From contig JALZUF010000202.1 of the NCBI GenBank assembly GCA_023301785.1, positions 1 through 32,022 on the forward strand: 32,022 nt of DNA, read 5' to 3'. Below the pieces are notes generated by a model. That model saw only the letters and a list, made by a program, of their open reading frames with translations, made no database searches and was not told the origin of the DNA. The stretch is from Alphaproteobacteria bacterium (GTDB taxonomy: Bacteria; Pseudomonadota; Alphaproteobacteria; Micavibrionales; Micavibrionaceae). The position numbers and the translations under genes are program-made. Within the stretch, counting starts at the first letter, position 1. Each line of letters starts with the position of its first letter. Below are positions 8,253 to 16,058 of this stretch, in pieces.

Positions 8253-9437
8253 ATGTCAAAACAGGCAGAAAATAAAGCGTTACCACCCTTTCACCTCATT
8301 ATTCCTGCGGCTGGATCAGCGAGCCGTATGGGCATGGATATTCCCAAGCCTTACTTGAAGGTCAATGGAACGTCTGTAATACGTCATGCAATCAATAAAT
8401 TCATGAATTACAAGACGTTGCAGAGCGTTTCTATAGCAATCAATGAAACGCATTTGGATCTGTACCATGATGCTATAATAGGACTTGATATGCCTCAGTG
8501 TGTTATCGGTTCTATATCAAGAAAAAATAGTGTTTACAATGCTTTAAAAGATTTATCTAATCTAAAAAATGAGGATATAGTATTGATCCACGATGCGGCG
8601 CGTCCTATGGTTCAAGAGCGAGATATTGAAGCTTTGTTACGGGTCATGGATAAAGTGAGTGCGGCTACGCTTGCAACACCTGTTTCGGATACATTGCTTA
8701 AAGATAATCAGCCTGTATCGCGTGAAGATACGTGGGCAATTCAAACGCCGCAAGCTTTTAAGTATGGTGACCTGATGGCGGCACATGAGAAATTTAAAGA
8801 TGTTAATACCTTCACAGATGACGCGGGGCTTATTCGTGCAATGGGTGGAAAAGTGGAGCTTGTTCCCTCGTCACGTCAGAATATAAAAATTACAACACAG
8901 GATGATCTTATGATGGTGGAGCAAATGATCGCGTCACAAACAGAAACCAGAACAAGTATCGGCTTTGATGTTCATGCGTTTGAAACCGAAAAAACAGATC
9001 GCAAATTGATACTCGGCGGCATTGAGATCGAACATGAATTTGCGTTAACGGGGCATTCTGATGCAGATGTTGTTTTACATACAATCACAGATGCTGTGTT
9101 GGGTAGTATAAATGCGGGTGATATCGGTACACACTTCCCGCCTTCAGATGATCAATGGAAAGATATGAACAGTGCCCATTTTCTCGAAGAAGCGATTAGA
9201 ATGGTGCGCCAGCAAGGTGGCGATGTACGTTTTATTGATGTTGTGGTCATGGCCGAAGCGCCAAAGATTGGCCCGCATCGTCAGGCTATGCAAGATCGGA
9301 TCGCTCAAATTATGGATATACCCGCCTCTCGTATCAGTATTAAAGCCACCACAACAGAAAAACTCGGTTTTACGGGGAGAAAAGAAGGTATTGCGGCGCA
9401 AGCTATTGCCACGGTTAGATTGCCGATAGATAATTAG
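8253..9437 (+). CDS. ispDF: Bifunctional IspD/IspF isoprenoid enzyme
   Basis: A fusion of two non-consecutive enzymes of the MEP pathway for isopentenyl diphosphate: 2-C-methyl-D-erythritol 4-phosphate cytidylyltransferase (residues about 12-228) and 2-C-methyl-D-erythritol 2,4-cyclodiphosphate synthase (about 234-392). The IspD half shows the nucleotide-binding loop IPAAGSASRMG followed by PKPYL, and IHDAARPM (112-119). The IspF half shows metal ligands D239 and H241 in GFDVHAF and H276 in SDADVVLHTITDA, plus the TEKLGFTGRKEGI block (368-380). At 394 residues it matches IspDF fusions, a common alphaproteobacterial form. The ribosome site is weak. It heads an ispDF-pgpA-cinA operon, with pgpA starting 2 bp after its stop. 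Confidence 0.97.
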   Translation: MSKQAENKALPPFHLIIPAAGSASRMGMDIPKPYLKVNGTSVIRHAINKFMNYKTLQSVSIAINETHLDLYHDAIIGLDMPQCVIGSISRKNSVYNALKDLSNLKNEDIVLIHDAARPMVQERDIEALLRVMDKVSAATLATPVSDTLLKDNQPVSREDTWAIQTPQAFKYGDLMAAHEKFKDVNTFTDDAGLIRAMGGKVELVPSSRQNIKITTQDDLMMVEQMIASQTETRTSIGFDVHAFETEKTDRKLILGGIEIEHEFALTGHSDADVVLHTITDAVLGSINAGDIGTHFPPSDDQWKDMNSAHFLEEAIRMVRQQGGDVRFIDVVVMAEAPKIGPHRQAMQDRIAQIMDIPASRISIKATTTEKLGFTGRKEGIAAQAIATVRLPIDN

Positions 9438-9439
9438 AT

Positions 9440-9940
9440 ATGATCAAAATTCGTAATCATGACACGCTTCGCCGTTTAGATTTCAAACATCCCGCCACTT
9501 GGGTGGCAACATGGGGCGGTTGTGGCCTCATGCAACCTGGACCAGGGACTTGGGGAACGATTGGTGGACTGCCTTTCGGCATTATCTTACTTATGTTTGG
9601 CGGTATTCCTGCGCTTGTGATTGCGGCGGCTATTTGCTTTGTTATTGGCCTTTGGGCCTCTAAGCACTTTGAGAAAATGGTGCGTGAAAAAGACTCTGGC
9701 ATGATTGTTATTGATGAAGTTGTCGGCGTTTGGATCGCGATGATCCCTGCTCTGCTCACGCCTGTCTCTATTTTACTGGCATTTGTGCTGTTTCGTTTGT
9801 TTGATATATTCAAGCCCTTCCCAATTAGTTGGCTGGATAAACGCTTAACAGGCCCGTTTGGTGTGATGATCGATGATGTTCTTGCGGGTATTTTTGCCGC
9901 GCTTGTGATGATAGGATTACGATATGTCGGCCTCCAATAG
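9440..9940 (+). CDS. pgpA: Phosphatidylglycerophosphatase A
   Basis: PgpA removes the phosphate from phosphatidylglycerol phosphate to make phosphatidylglycerol at the inner membrane. The 166-residue length is usual. Family blocks visible are the N-terminal PGPGTWGTIGGLP, the acidic SGMIVIDEVVG near residues 90-100, FRLFDIFKPFPI, and the C-terminal GVMIDDVLAGI with paired aspartates. Three to four hydrophobic helices fit an integral membrane enzyme. It begins 2 bp after ispDF, and its last 17 bp overlap the start of cinA, so all three genes are probably translated from one message. Confidence 0.95.
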   Translation: MIKIRNHDTLRRLDFKHPATWVATWGGCGLMQPGPGTWGTIGGLPFGIILLMFGGIPALVIAAAICFVIGLWASKHFEKMVREKDSGMIVIDEVVGVWIAMIPALLTPVSILLAFVLFRLFDIFKPFPISWLDKRLTGPFGVMIDDVLAGIFAALVMIGLRYVGLQ

Positions 9941-10415
9941 TGATAATGATCTTGTCGATCAGCTTTTCACGAAGCTAAAGGCAAAAGACTGGAACTTGGT
10001 CACAGCCGAGAGCTGTACAGGCGGTATGATTGCAACGGCGATTACTGATAAATCTGGCTCATCGTCTGTATTTGACCGTGGATATGTGACGTATTCAAAT
10101 CAATCTAAAACTGATTGCTTGGGTGTCCCTGCCATGATGCTTAAGAAGCATGGAGCGGTGAGCATGGAAGTGGCCGAAGAAATGGCTAGAGGCGCGCTGA
10201 AACATAGCGAAGCAAAGGTTTCTATTGCCGTAACAGGTATTGCAGGCCCCAGTGGCGGTACACCACAAAAGCCTGTTGGCCTAGTTTATATAGGTTACGG
10301 TATTAAAGGCGGTATTGTTCAAGCCAAAGCCTTTAATTTTACAGAAATGAATCGCGAAGATATTAGGCTCAATACAACAAAAGAAGCCTTTAAAGTTCTT
10401 TTGTCGATATTGTAG
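9924..10415 (+). CDS. pncC: CinA C-terminal family NMN amidohydrolase (PncC)
   Basis: A stand-alone CinA C-terminal domain of 163 residues. Characterised members (PncC) deamidate nicotinamide mononucleotide to nicotinate mononucleotide, returning NAD breakdown products to the pyridine nucleotide cycle. Diagnostic motifs are TAESCTGG (27-34), TYSNQSK (56-62), GAVS (77-80) and TGIAGPSGGTPQKPVG (104-119). The molybdopterin-like N-terminal domain of full CinA is absent, which is common in proteobacteria. Its start lies inside the pgpA end, implying coupled translation. Its last 26 bp are shared with the oppositely oriented ratA/COQ10 gene. Confidence 0.93.
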   Translation: MSASNSDNDLVDQLFTKLKAKDWNLVTAESCTGGMIATAITDKSGSSSVFDRGYVTYSNQSKTDCLGVPAMMLKKHGAVSMEVAEEMARGALKHSEAKVSIAVTGIAGPSGGTPQKPVGLVYIGYGIKGGIVQAKAFNFTEMNREDIRLNTTKEAFKVLLSIL

Positions 10416-10851
10416 GTTCGCCATAAACTTCACGAGCGCGTGTTTCAAATGCGCCGATCATGCGCTTCACAACTTCGTTGAAGAACATATTGGCAAGTGT
10501 TTGTAATGCCATGTTTTTAAACTCAAAATGCACTGAAAAATCAATGGTGCATGATCCATCTTCATTATCCGTAAATACCCAATGATTGGTTAGGTTTTTA
10601 AGTGGCCCTTGCTGATACTCAATCGATATTTCTTTTGAACGATCTAAGATTACTTTTGATGAAAATTTCTCACGGAAAACTTTGTAGCCGACAATTAGAT
10701 CCGCATAGAAAGTATTATCGTCTTCCCATTTATTAATACGGCTGGCGACGCACCACGGTGCAAATTTGGAATAATCATCAACCGCCGCCACCAGATCAAA
10801 CATCTGCTGTGCACTGTAAGGCAATATTTTTTGTTCAACGTGAGAGAGCAT
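10390..10851 (-). CDS. ratA: RatA/COQ10 family START-like protein
   Basis: A 153-residue START/SRPBCC-fold protein of the COQ10/RatA family. Eukaryotic Coq10 binds ubiquinone and aids respiration, while E. coli RatA was described as blocking ribosome subunit joining; which role applies here is open. Family blocks are ILPYSAQQMFDLVAAVDDYSKFAPWC at the N-terminus, the central GYKVFREKFSSKV, and the C-terminal FFNEVVKRMIGAFETRA helix. It lies 10 bp after the EamA gene, downstream of lipA, a placement common in alphaproteobacteria. Its 3' end overlaps the convergent pncC gene by 26 bp. Confidence 0.92.
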   Translation of the reverse strand: MLSHVEQKILPYSAQQMFDLVAAVDDYSKFAPWCVASRINKWEDDNTFYADLIVGYKVFREKFSSKVILDRSKEISIEYQQGPLKNLTNHWVFTDNEDGSCTIDFSVHFEFKNMALQTLANMFFNEVVKRMIGAFETRAREVYGEPTISTKEL

Positions 10852-10861
10852 AATAACCTTT

Positions 10862-11710
10862 TTAATACATCTTAATCATGAGTGCGCCAAGGCAAATTAA
10901 CGCAGCAGTCACAAGCCTTTTTCTTCCAAACCCCTCTTTGAAAAAATAGATACCGATTAATGTTCCAAATATAATAGAAGTTTCTCGCAAGGCGGACACG
11001 ACACCAATCGGTGCATGGTTCATCGCCCATAACACTAGGCCATATCCAAAAATTGACAAGAAAGCTGCTAAGGCACATAAATGCCAACGGTTACGGGCAT
11101 AGGATATTATTTCTTTAGGGCTAAGGTAGAATATCATGACACTCACCAATATGATGCCTTCAATTAAAGACATATAGGTGACATAAGATGCAGCGCTACC
11201 ACTTACGCGGACACCTAAGCCATCAATCAGAGTGTAGGTTACGATACAAACGGCGGTTGCGAGTATAAAAAAGACAGACTTTAAAGTGGCTTCACCTTTT
11301 TGAATACGGCCTGGCAGTATGATCCCTAAGCTAATGAGGATAATCCCTGCCCACACAATTAAAGGTAATTCTTCTCCAACTATAAAGAACGCTAACAAGG
11401 CAACTAACGGTGGTGCCGCCCCTCTGATTAAAGGGTAAGCGTGGCTGAAATCAGAATGTTTGTAGGCATTGGCTAAAAAGATGAAATAAAACACATGAAC
11501 AATGGATGAAACAAGGATGTATGGCCATGCCGCGGACTCAACAACAGGTAAAAAAGGGATTGCAATTAAGCATATTAATCCGCCAAAGAAGCAAATCACA
11601 GTTGTGTCGATTAGCTTGTTTGTACTTGATTTTAAGATAGCGTTCCAGCTGGCGTGGATCAGTGCTGAAAACAGGACAATGAGAGCAACGCCTATGGAAA
11701 TGCTTGCCAT
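10862..11710 (-). CDS. EamA/DMT-family membrane transporter
   Basis: A 282-residue polytopic protein with about ten hydrophobic helices in two homologous halves, the EamA (RhaT/YdcZ-like drug/metabolite transporter) layout. Visible family signatures are SALIHASWNAILKSS at the N-terminus, PLIRGAAPPLVALLAF near helix 3-4, and in the second half NHAPIGVVSALRETSIIFGTLIG. The substrate cannot be predicted; members export metabolites or amino acids. It starts 3 bp after the lipA stop and ends 10 bp before ratA, so it is within one transcription unit although it has no evident link to lipoate. I regard it as an accessory insertion between lipA and ratA. Confidence 0.88.
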   Translation of the reverse strand: MASISIGVALIVLFSALIHASWNAILKSSTNKLIDTTVICFFGGLICLIAIPFLPVVESAAWPYILVSSIVHVFYFIFLANAYKHSDFSHAYPLIRGAAPPLVALLAFFIVGEELPLIVWAGIILISLGIILPGRIQKGEATLKSVFFILATAVCIVTYTLIDGLGVRVSGSAASYVTYMSLIEGIILVSVMIFYLSPKEIISYARNRWHLCALAAFLSIFGYGLVLWAMNHAPIGVVSALRETSIIFGTLIGIYFFKEGFGRKRLVTAALICLGALMIKMY

Positions 11711-11713
11711 TAA

Positions 11714-12676
11714 TTACTCAGCTGCTTGAGCATGCTTCTCTGCACGAGCTTTACGCAGTTTTTCAAAGTCATCGCCAGCATGGTAGCTTGAGCGTGTCAG
11801 TGGTGTACAAGATGCCATCAAGAACCCTTTATTACGCGCCATTTTTTCTAAGCTTTCAAATTCTTCAGGTGTCCAGAAATGTTCCACGGCGGCGTGTTTT
11901 GGTGTTGGTTGTAGATACTGTCCAATCGTAATGAAATCAATATCGGCGGCGCGCATATCGTCCATGACTTGCGCAATTTCTTCACGTGTTTCACCAAGGC
12001 CAACCATCAGACCAGATTTGGTGAAGATCGAAGGATCAATTTCTTTGACGCGTTGTAATAATCGAAGGCTTCGGAAATATCTCGCACCTGGACGAATTGT
12101 TGGATATAGGCGCGGCACAGTCTCTAGGTTGTGGTTAAACACATCTGGGCGCGCTTCGGCAACGGCGTCAATATCATCCATCTTACCGCGGAAATCACCG
12201 GGTAGAATTTCGATCGTCGTGTTCGGCGCTTTGAAACGTATGGCAGCAATAGTTTTGATAAAATGATCCGCGCCACTGTCTTTCAGGTCATCACGGTCAA
12301 CGGATGTCACCACAACGTGGTTAAGCCCCATTTTCTCAACGGCAACACCAATTTTAAGCGGCTCATACTTATCAAGCTCATCAGGTTTGCCTGTGGCAAC
12401 ATTACAGAATGAACAGGCGCGCGTACAAACTTCGCCCATAATCATAAAGGTTGCGTGCTTTTTATCCCAGCATTCGCCAATATTTGGGCATCCCGCTTCT
12501 TCACAAACGGTGGTTAGCTTCATACCTTTAACAAGGTCGAGCGTTTCTTTATAAGTCTTCCCCTGCCCAGCCTTTACGCGGATCCACGAAGGCTTCTTAC
12601 CCATCGGACGATCTTCACGTTTTTGCTTCTCAGGGTGCCGCTTTGCGCGGTCTAAAAGTTCTGTATTATATGTCAT
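11714..12676 (-). CDS. lipA: Lipoyl synthase
   Basis: LipA is a radical-SAM enzyme that inserts two sulfurs into octanoyl groups on lipoyl domains, here most likely those of the neighbouring PdhB and PdhC. In 320 residues both iron-sulfur sites are seen: auxiliary cluster cysteines C58, C63 and C69 in CEEAGCPNIGEC, radical-SAM cysteines C84, C88 and C91 in CTRACSFC, and the C-terminal RSSY (295-298) whose serine ligates the auxiliary cluster. The N-terminal KKPSWIRVK block is also typical. The gene lies 73 bp after the PH-domain gene and is followed closely by EamA and ratA genes. Confidence 0.98.
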   Translation of the reverse strand: MTYNTELLDRAKRHPEKQKREDRPMGKKPSWIRVKAGQGKTYKETLDLVKGMKLTTVCEEAGCPNIGECWDKKHATFMIMGEVCTRACSFCNVATGKPDELDKYEPLKIGVAVEKMGLNHVVVTSVDRDDLKDSGADHFIKTIAAIRFKAPNTTIEILPGDFRGKMDDIDAVAEARPDVFNHNLETVPRLYPTIRPGARYFRSLRLLQRVKEIDPSIFTKSGLMVGLGETREEIAQVMDDMRAADIDFITIGQYLQPTPKHAAVEHFWTPEEFESLEKMARNKGFLMASCTPLTRSSYHAGDDFEKLRKARAEKHAQAAE

Positions 12677-12749
12677 GTGTGCAAATTAGGGATGTTTTAC
12701 AAAAATTTCAACAAAAACCCGCTTTCATTGGTTTATGTTTATAAGCTGA

Positions 12750-13586
12750 CTATTTTTCAGGCTCAGCTGTTTCTTCAAAATCATCCATGACCTTATCGTG
12801 TAAGCGATCAGTATTGACGAAAACTTCACGTTTTTTCTTTGGTTTGGGCGGCGCGCTTTTTTCTTTTTCTTCGCGATGTTTTTTAATGGTATCCCTATCT
12901 GGGTTCTCACGCATCTTTTCAACATCAGCTTCGCCCATATCTTCAACAACGCCCTCAACATTATCGACAGGGTCATCTGAAAAACTGTCATACCTGTCTT
13001 CTTCCATATAATGAGATTCTTCTTTTCGGCGCTCACTAACGGTTTTATTATCTAATTGGCTCGCATCAGCGCCTAATTGATCGCCGATAACAACCTGCAT
13101 TGAATCTTCTTTTATACGCGTACGCACTTCATTAAATGCTTTCATAAAACGATATGGATCGGAAATAGCAGGCAATTTAATATCTTCGATAAAGCGCGCA
13201 TCAAGGAAAATGAAGCCATAATTAAAAATACGCCCTAGTAAGCCGTTGTTAATGCTGGCTGATTTAACCTCTTCCAAATCAATCTCACGAACATCAACCC
13301 AGAACATACCGCGTTTAAAGATACAGCGCTGTGTTGTTAGGCCAAGCTCAGTGCTAATAAAGGAAATATATTTGTAAACAAAAATACCCAAACCAACCGT
13401 AAGTGACAGAATAAAGATAAAGCTTCCTATTTTATTAAACGCACCGCTAAAAAGCTGGTTGATGAATCCGCCAAAGAAACCAAGGGCAAGAAGCCATGCG
13501 ATGCCTTGTACAAGATATATCCAATGCAGCCGCGCAATACCAAGCAGCTTTTCATCAGGACTAACGATTTTATTAATAAAGGCCAT
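12750..13586 (-). CDS. PH-domain (bPH2/DUF304-like) membrane protein with charged tail
   Basis: A 278-residue protein I assign to the bacterial PH-domain membrane family. Two hydrophobic helices (about residues 22-44 and 54-76) precede a PH-like segment (about 77-155), with the typical ELGLTTQRCIFKRG strand pair and NNGLLGRIFNYGFIFL. The last 110 residues are strongly charged and probably disordered, rich in E/D up to about 230 and then K/P (KEKSAPPKPKKKR) before a final acidic stretch. Function is unknown; relatives sit in the inner membrane with the PH domain in the cytoplasm. It lies between lpdA (60 bp) and lipA (73 bp), an unusual place; a role in lipoylation is not supported by its sequence. 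Confidence 0.75.
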   Translation of the reverse strand: MAFINKIVSPDEKLLGIARLHWIYLVQGIAWLLALGFFGGFINQLFSGAFNKIGSFIFILSLTVGLGIFVYKYISFISTELGLTTQRCIFKRGMFWVDVREIDLEEVKSASINNGLLGRIFNYGFIFLDARFIEDIKLPAISDPYRFMKAFNEVRTRIKEDSMQVVIGDQLGADASQLDNKTVSERRKEESHYMEEDRYDSFSDDPVDNVEGVVEDMGEADVEKMRENPDRDTIKKHREEKEKSAPPKPKKKREVFVNTDRLHDKVMDDFEETAEPEK

Positions 13587-13646
13587 ATACTTATCCTTTC
13601 AGGATCGTGTCAAACCACCAACACTTTCAACAGGAAATAATTCCTT

Positions 13647-15050
13647 CTAAAAGTGAATAACTTTACCGTATGCGTCTAGGACGCTCTCGTGCATCATTTC
13701 GCTTAGGGTTGGGTGTGGGAAGATGGTGTGCATATAGTCTGCTTCGACGAGCTCGGCTGTTTTACCGACCACATACCCTTGGATCATTTCGGTGACTTCT
13801 GCGCCTATCATGTGCGCGCCTAATAATTCACCAGTCTTTTCATCAAAGATTGTCTTCACCATGCCTTCTGGTTCGCCCAGCGCAATGGCTTTCCCGTTCC
13901 CCATGAATGGGAAACGTCCAACTTTTAACTTATGCCCCGCCTCTTTCGCGGCGGCTTCGGTTAAGCCGACACTCGCCACTTGTGGCATACAATATGTACA
14001 CCCTGGGATGTTGGTCTTATTTATGGGGTGTACGTCTTTTTTACCTGCTATTTTTTCAATGCAGATCACGCCTTCATGGGAAGCTTTGTGTGCCAACCAA
14101 GGCGCGCCACAAACATCACCAATGGCGTAAATGCCCGCCTCTCCTGTTTTCATGTAACCATCAGTCACAATATGCCCACGATCAAGCTTCACGCCCTTAA
14201 CATTCTCAATGCCGATTTCTTCAGTATTGGCAACAATACCAACAGCCATAATGACGCGATCAACTTTGATCTTTTCAATCTTACCGCCCTTTTCAATACG
14301 AACAGTGACATCGTTTTTGCCTTTTTCCATCTTCGTGGTTTTAGCACCAGTGATGATTTTCATGCCTTGTTTCTCAAACTGTTTTTGAGCAAAGGCAGAG
14401 ATTTCAGCATCTTCAACGGGCATCACACGATCCATCATTTCAACAACGGTCACTTCCGCGCCCATATTGCGATAGAAGCTGGCGAATTCAATGCCGATTG
14501 CACCAGAGCCAACCACTAAGAGTGATTTAGGCATCTCGGTCGGTACCATCGCTTCTTTGTATGTCCAGATTAACTTGCCATCTGGTTCCATTCCTGGGAT
14601 TTGTCTGGCACGTGCGCCAGTGGCGATTATGATATTTTTGCCTGTAAGGTCGGCTATCTTCTTTTTGTTTTTCGTAACGCTCAGTTTGCCTTTGCCTTCT
14701 AATTTAGCAAAACCATCAAAGACGGTAACTTTATTCTTCTTGAGTAAGTGACCAATACCACCAGATAATTGCGTCGCAACGCCTCTTGAACGTTCAACTA
14801 CTTTCTTAAGATTAAACGAGAACTCCTTGATTTCAAATCCATAATTGCTTGCGTGATTAAGGAGGTGATGAATTTCACTGGACCGTAAAAGCGCCTTTGT
14901 TGGAATACAACCCCAGTTGAGGCAAATACCGCCAAGATGGTTGGCCTCAACGAGGGCAACTTTCATCCCAAGCTGTGACGCGCGTATTGCCGCAACATAA
15001 CCACCGGGGCCACCACCCATTACAATCACATCAAAATTTGTATTACTCAT
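13647..15050 (-). CDS. lpdA: Dihydrolipoyl dehydrogenase (E3)
   Basis: The FAD-dependent E3 subunit that reoxidises dihydrolipoamide with NAD+. The 467 residues show the FAD Rossmann motif GGGPGG (12-17), redox-active disulfide C43-C48 in GGICLNWGCIPT, an NAD-binding GSGAIGIEFASF, the ATG..AIGDVCG FAD block, and the dimer-interface catalytic pair H446/E451 in HPTLSEMMHE. The ribosome site AAGGAG lies 11 bases before the ATG. It follows the PiT-like gene by 15 bp, at the end of the pdh cluster, so it is most likely the E3 of pyruvate dehydrogenase. Confidence 0.97.
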   Translation of the reverse strand: MSNTNFDVIVMGGGPGGYVAAIRASQLGMKVALVEANHLGGICLNWGCIPTKALLRSSEIHHLLNHASNYGFEIKEFSFNLKKVVERSRGVATQLSGGIGHLLKKNKVTVFDGFAKLEGKGKLSVTKNKKKIADLTGKNIIIATGARARQIPGMEPDGKLIWTYKEAMVPTEMPKSLLVVGSGAIGIEFASFYRNMGAEVTVVEMMDRVMPVEDAEISAFAQKQFEKQGMKIITGAKTTKMEKGKNDVTVRIEKGGKIEKIKVDRVIMAVGIVANTEEIGIENVKGVKLDRGHIVTDGYMKTGEAGIYAIGDVCGAPWLAHKASHEGVICIEKIAGKKDVHPINKTNIPGCTYCMPQVASVGLTEAAAKEAGHKLKVGRFPFMGNGKAIALGEPEGMVKTIFDEKTGELLGAHMIGAEVTEMIQGYVVGKTAELVEADYMHTIFPHPTLSEMMHESVLDAYGKVIHF

Positions 15051-15065
15051 AGTTCTTAAAACTCC

Positions 15066-16037
15066 TTAAGGGGCTTCTCCGCCGTTAATAAAGTAATGAA
15101 TGGATAGAACCATAGCTACGGAAATAGCCAAGCCAACCATCATCTTGACGAAATCTTTTCCAATTAATGGGAAGACATAGCCTAATTTGTATTCTTTACG
15201 ATGCACTGTCGCAATCGCTAGTTCACGACCTGTTAAGAGACCCACAAACACCCAAGTCGTCGACATAGGGATGTTATTTAAGTCTTTAAAGAAAATCAGT
15301 AAGCAAGCATAAACAAGGTCGATAACTGTGGCAGAACGCATGAAGCGCGAGCCTGTTTTTTCCAAAATAATCTTTTGGATCTTACCACCTTGTGTTTTAA
15401 AGATAACAGCCAGCCAGAAAACTAAAACAAAGATAACACCGCCTAGAAGCTCAATCGGTAGTTGTCTTGGCAAGTAAACAGCAATGTTCGCCATATCGTG
15501 ACTAAGCCATGAAAACCATAGAAACCCAGTTGCACACCATTGCGCCGTACGCCAATAACGGCGGTGTTGTTTTTTAACAGTGTTGAACTTTTCGTTGATA
15601 AACTTAGATAAGACAATCCAGATCAAATAGGCTGTGATTGCTGCAACCCCGTAACCAACAATACTTTTTACAAGCATTTTCTCTAGGACTATGGAGGACG
15701 CAAAAACTGATAAGACTAAGAATGTTGTTGAAACAGGGATACCTACACGGGTTAATAACACCAGTACAGCAGGCGCCGCAGCGTGATACCATTGAAGCTC
15801 AATCGGTGGAATACGATCCAATCGGCCATAAGAAATGTCTCCATCGTTTGTGTACCAGCCATAAACAAGGGTGAATGTTAAAACACCACTGGCCGCGAGC
15901 CATAGAACCCACCATTTAAAGACGCGATTATTCGACGCAATAAACGTTCCTAAGGTTTGAACAGAATCGTTTCCAATCACGGCATAAGCCGCCAGCAAGA
16001 AGCCAACAATGGCGTAAAGTACGGGTAATTCAATCAT
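15066..16037 (-). CDS. PiT/PHO4-like integral membrane protein
   Basis: A 323-residue hydrophobic protein with about eight to nine helices. Two internal halves each carry a PiT-like pair of motifs: GNDSVQTLGT (22-31) with IPVSTT (100-105), and SHDMANIAVYLP (179-190) with IPMSTT (256-261). In PiT phosphate transporters these positions hold GxNDxxNAxGP and PVSTTH, and the inverted repeat forms the transport path. Here the second motif has H instead of N, both lack the histidine after STT, and the usual long central loop is absent, so it is a diverged relative whose substrate may not be phosphate. It lies between pdhC (21 bp) and lpdA (15 bp), so it should be made together with the dehydrogenase complex. 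Confidence 0.72.
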   Translation of the reverse strand: MIELPVLYAIVGFLLAAYAVIGNDSVQTLGTFIASNNRVFKWWVLWLAASGVLTFTLVYGWYTNDGDISYGRLDRIPPIELQWYHAAAPAVLVLLTRVGIPVSTTFLVLSVFASSIVLEKMLVKSIVGYGVAAITAYLIWIVLSKFINEKFNTVKKQHRRYWRTAQWCATGFLWFSWLSHDMANIAVYLPRQLPIELLGGVIFVLVFWLAVIFKTQGGKIQKIILEKTGSRFMRSATVIDLVYACLLIFFKDLNNIPMSTTWVFVGLLTGRELAIATVHRKEYKLGYVFPLIGKDFVKMMVGLAISVAMVLSIHYFINGGEAP

Positions 16038-16058
16038 AATTTAATCCTTTGATTATAA

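Noticed and set aside
13980..14519. Plus-strand open frame of 179 codons inside lpdA
   Set aside because: It lies wholly opposite a clearly functional lpdA with intact motifs, and its composition is that of an antisense shadow.
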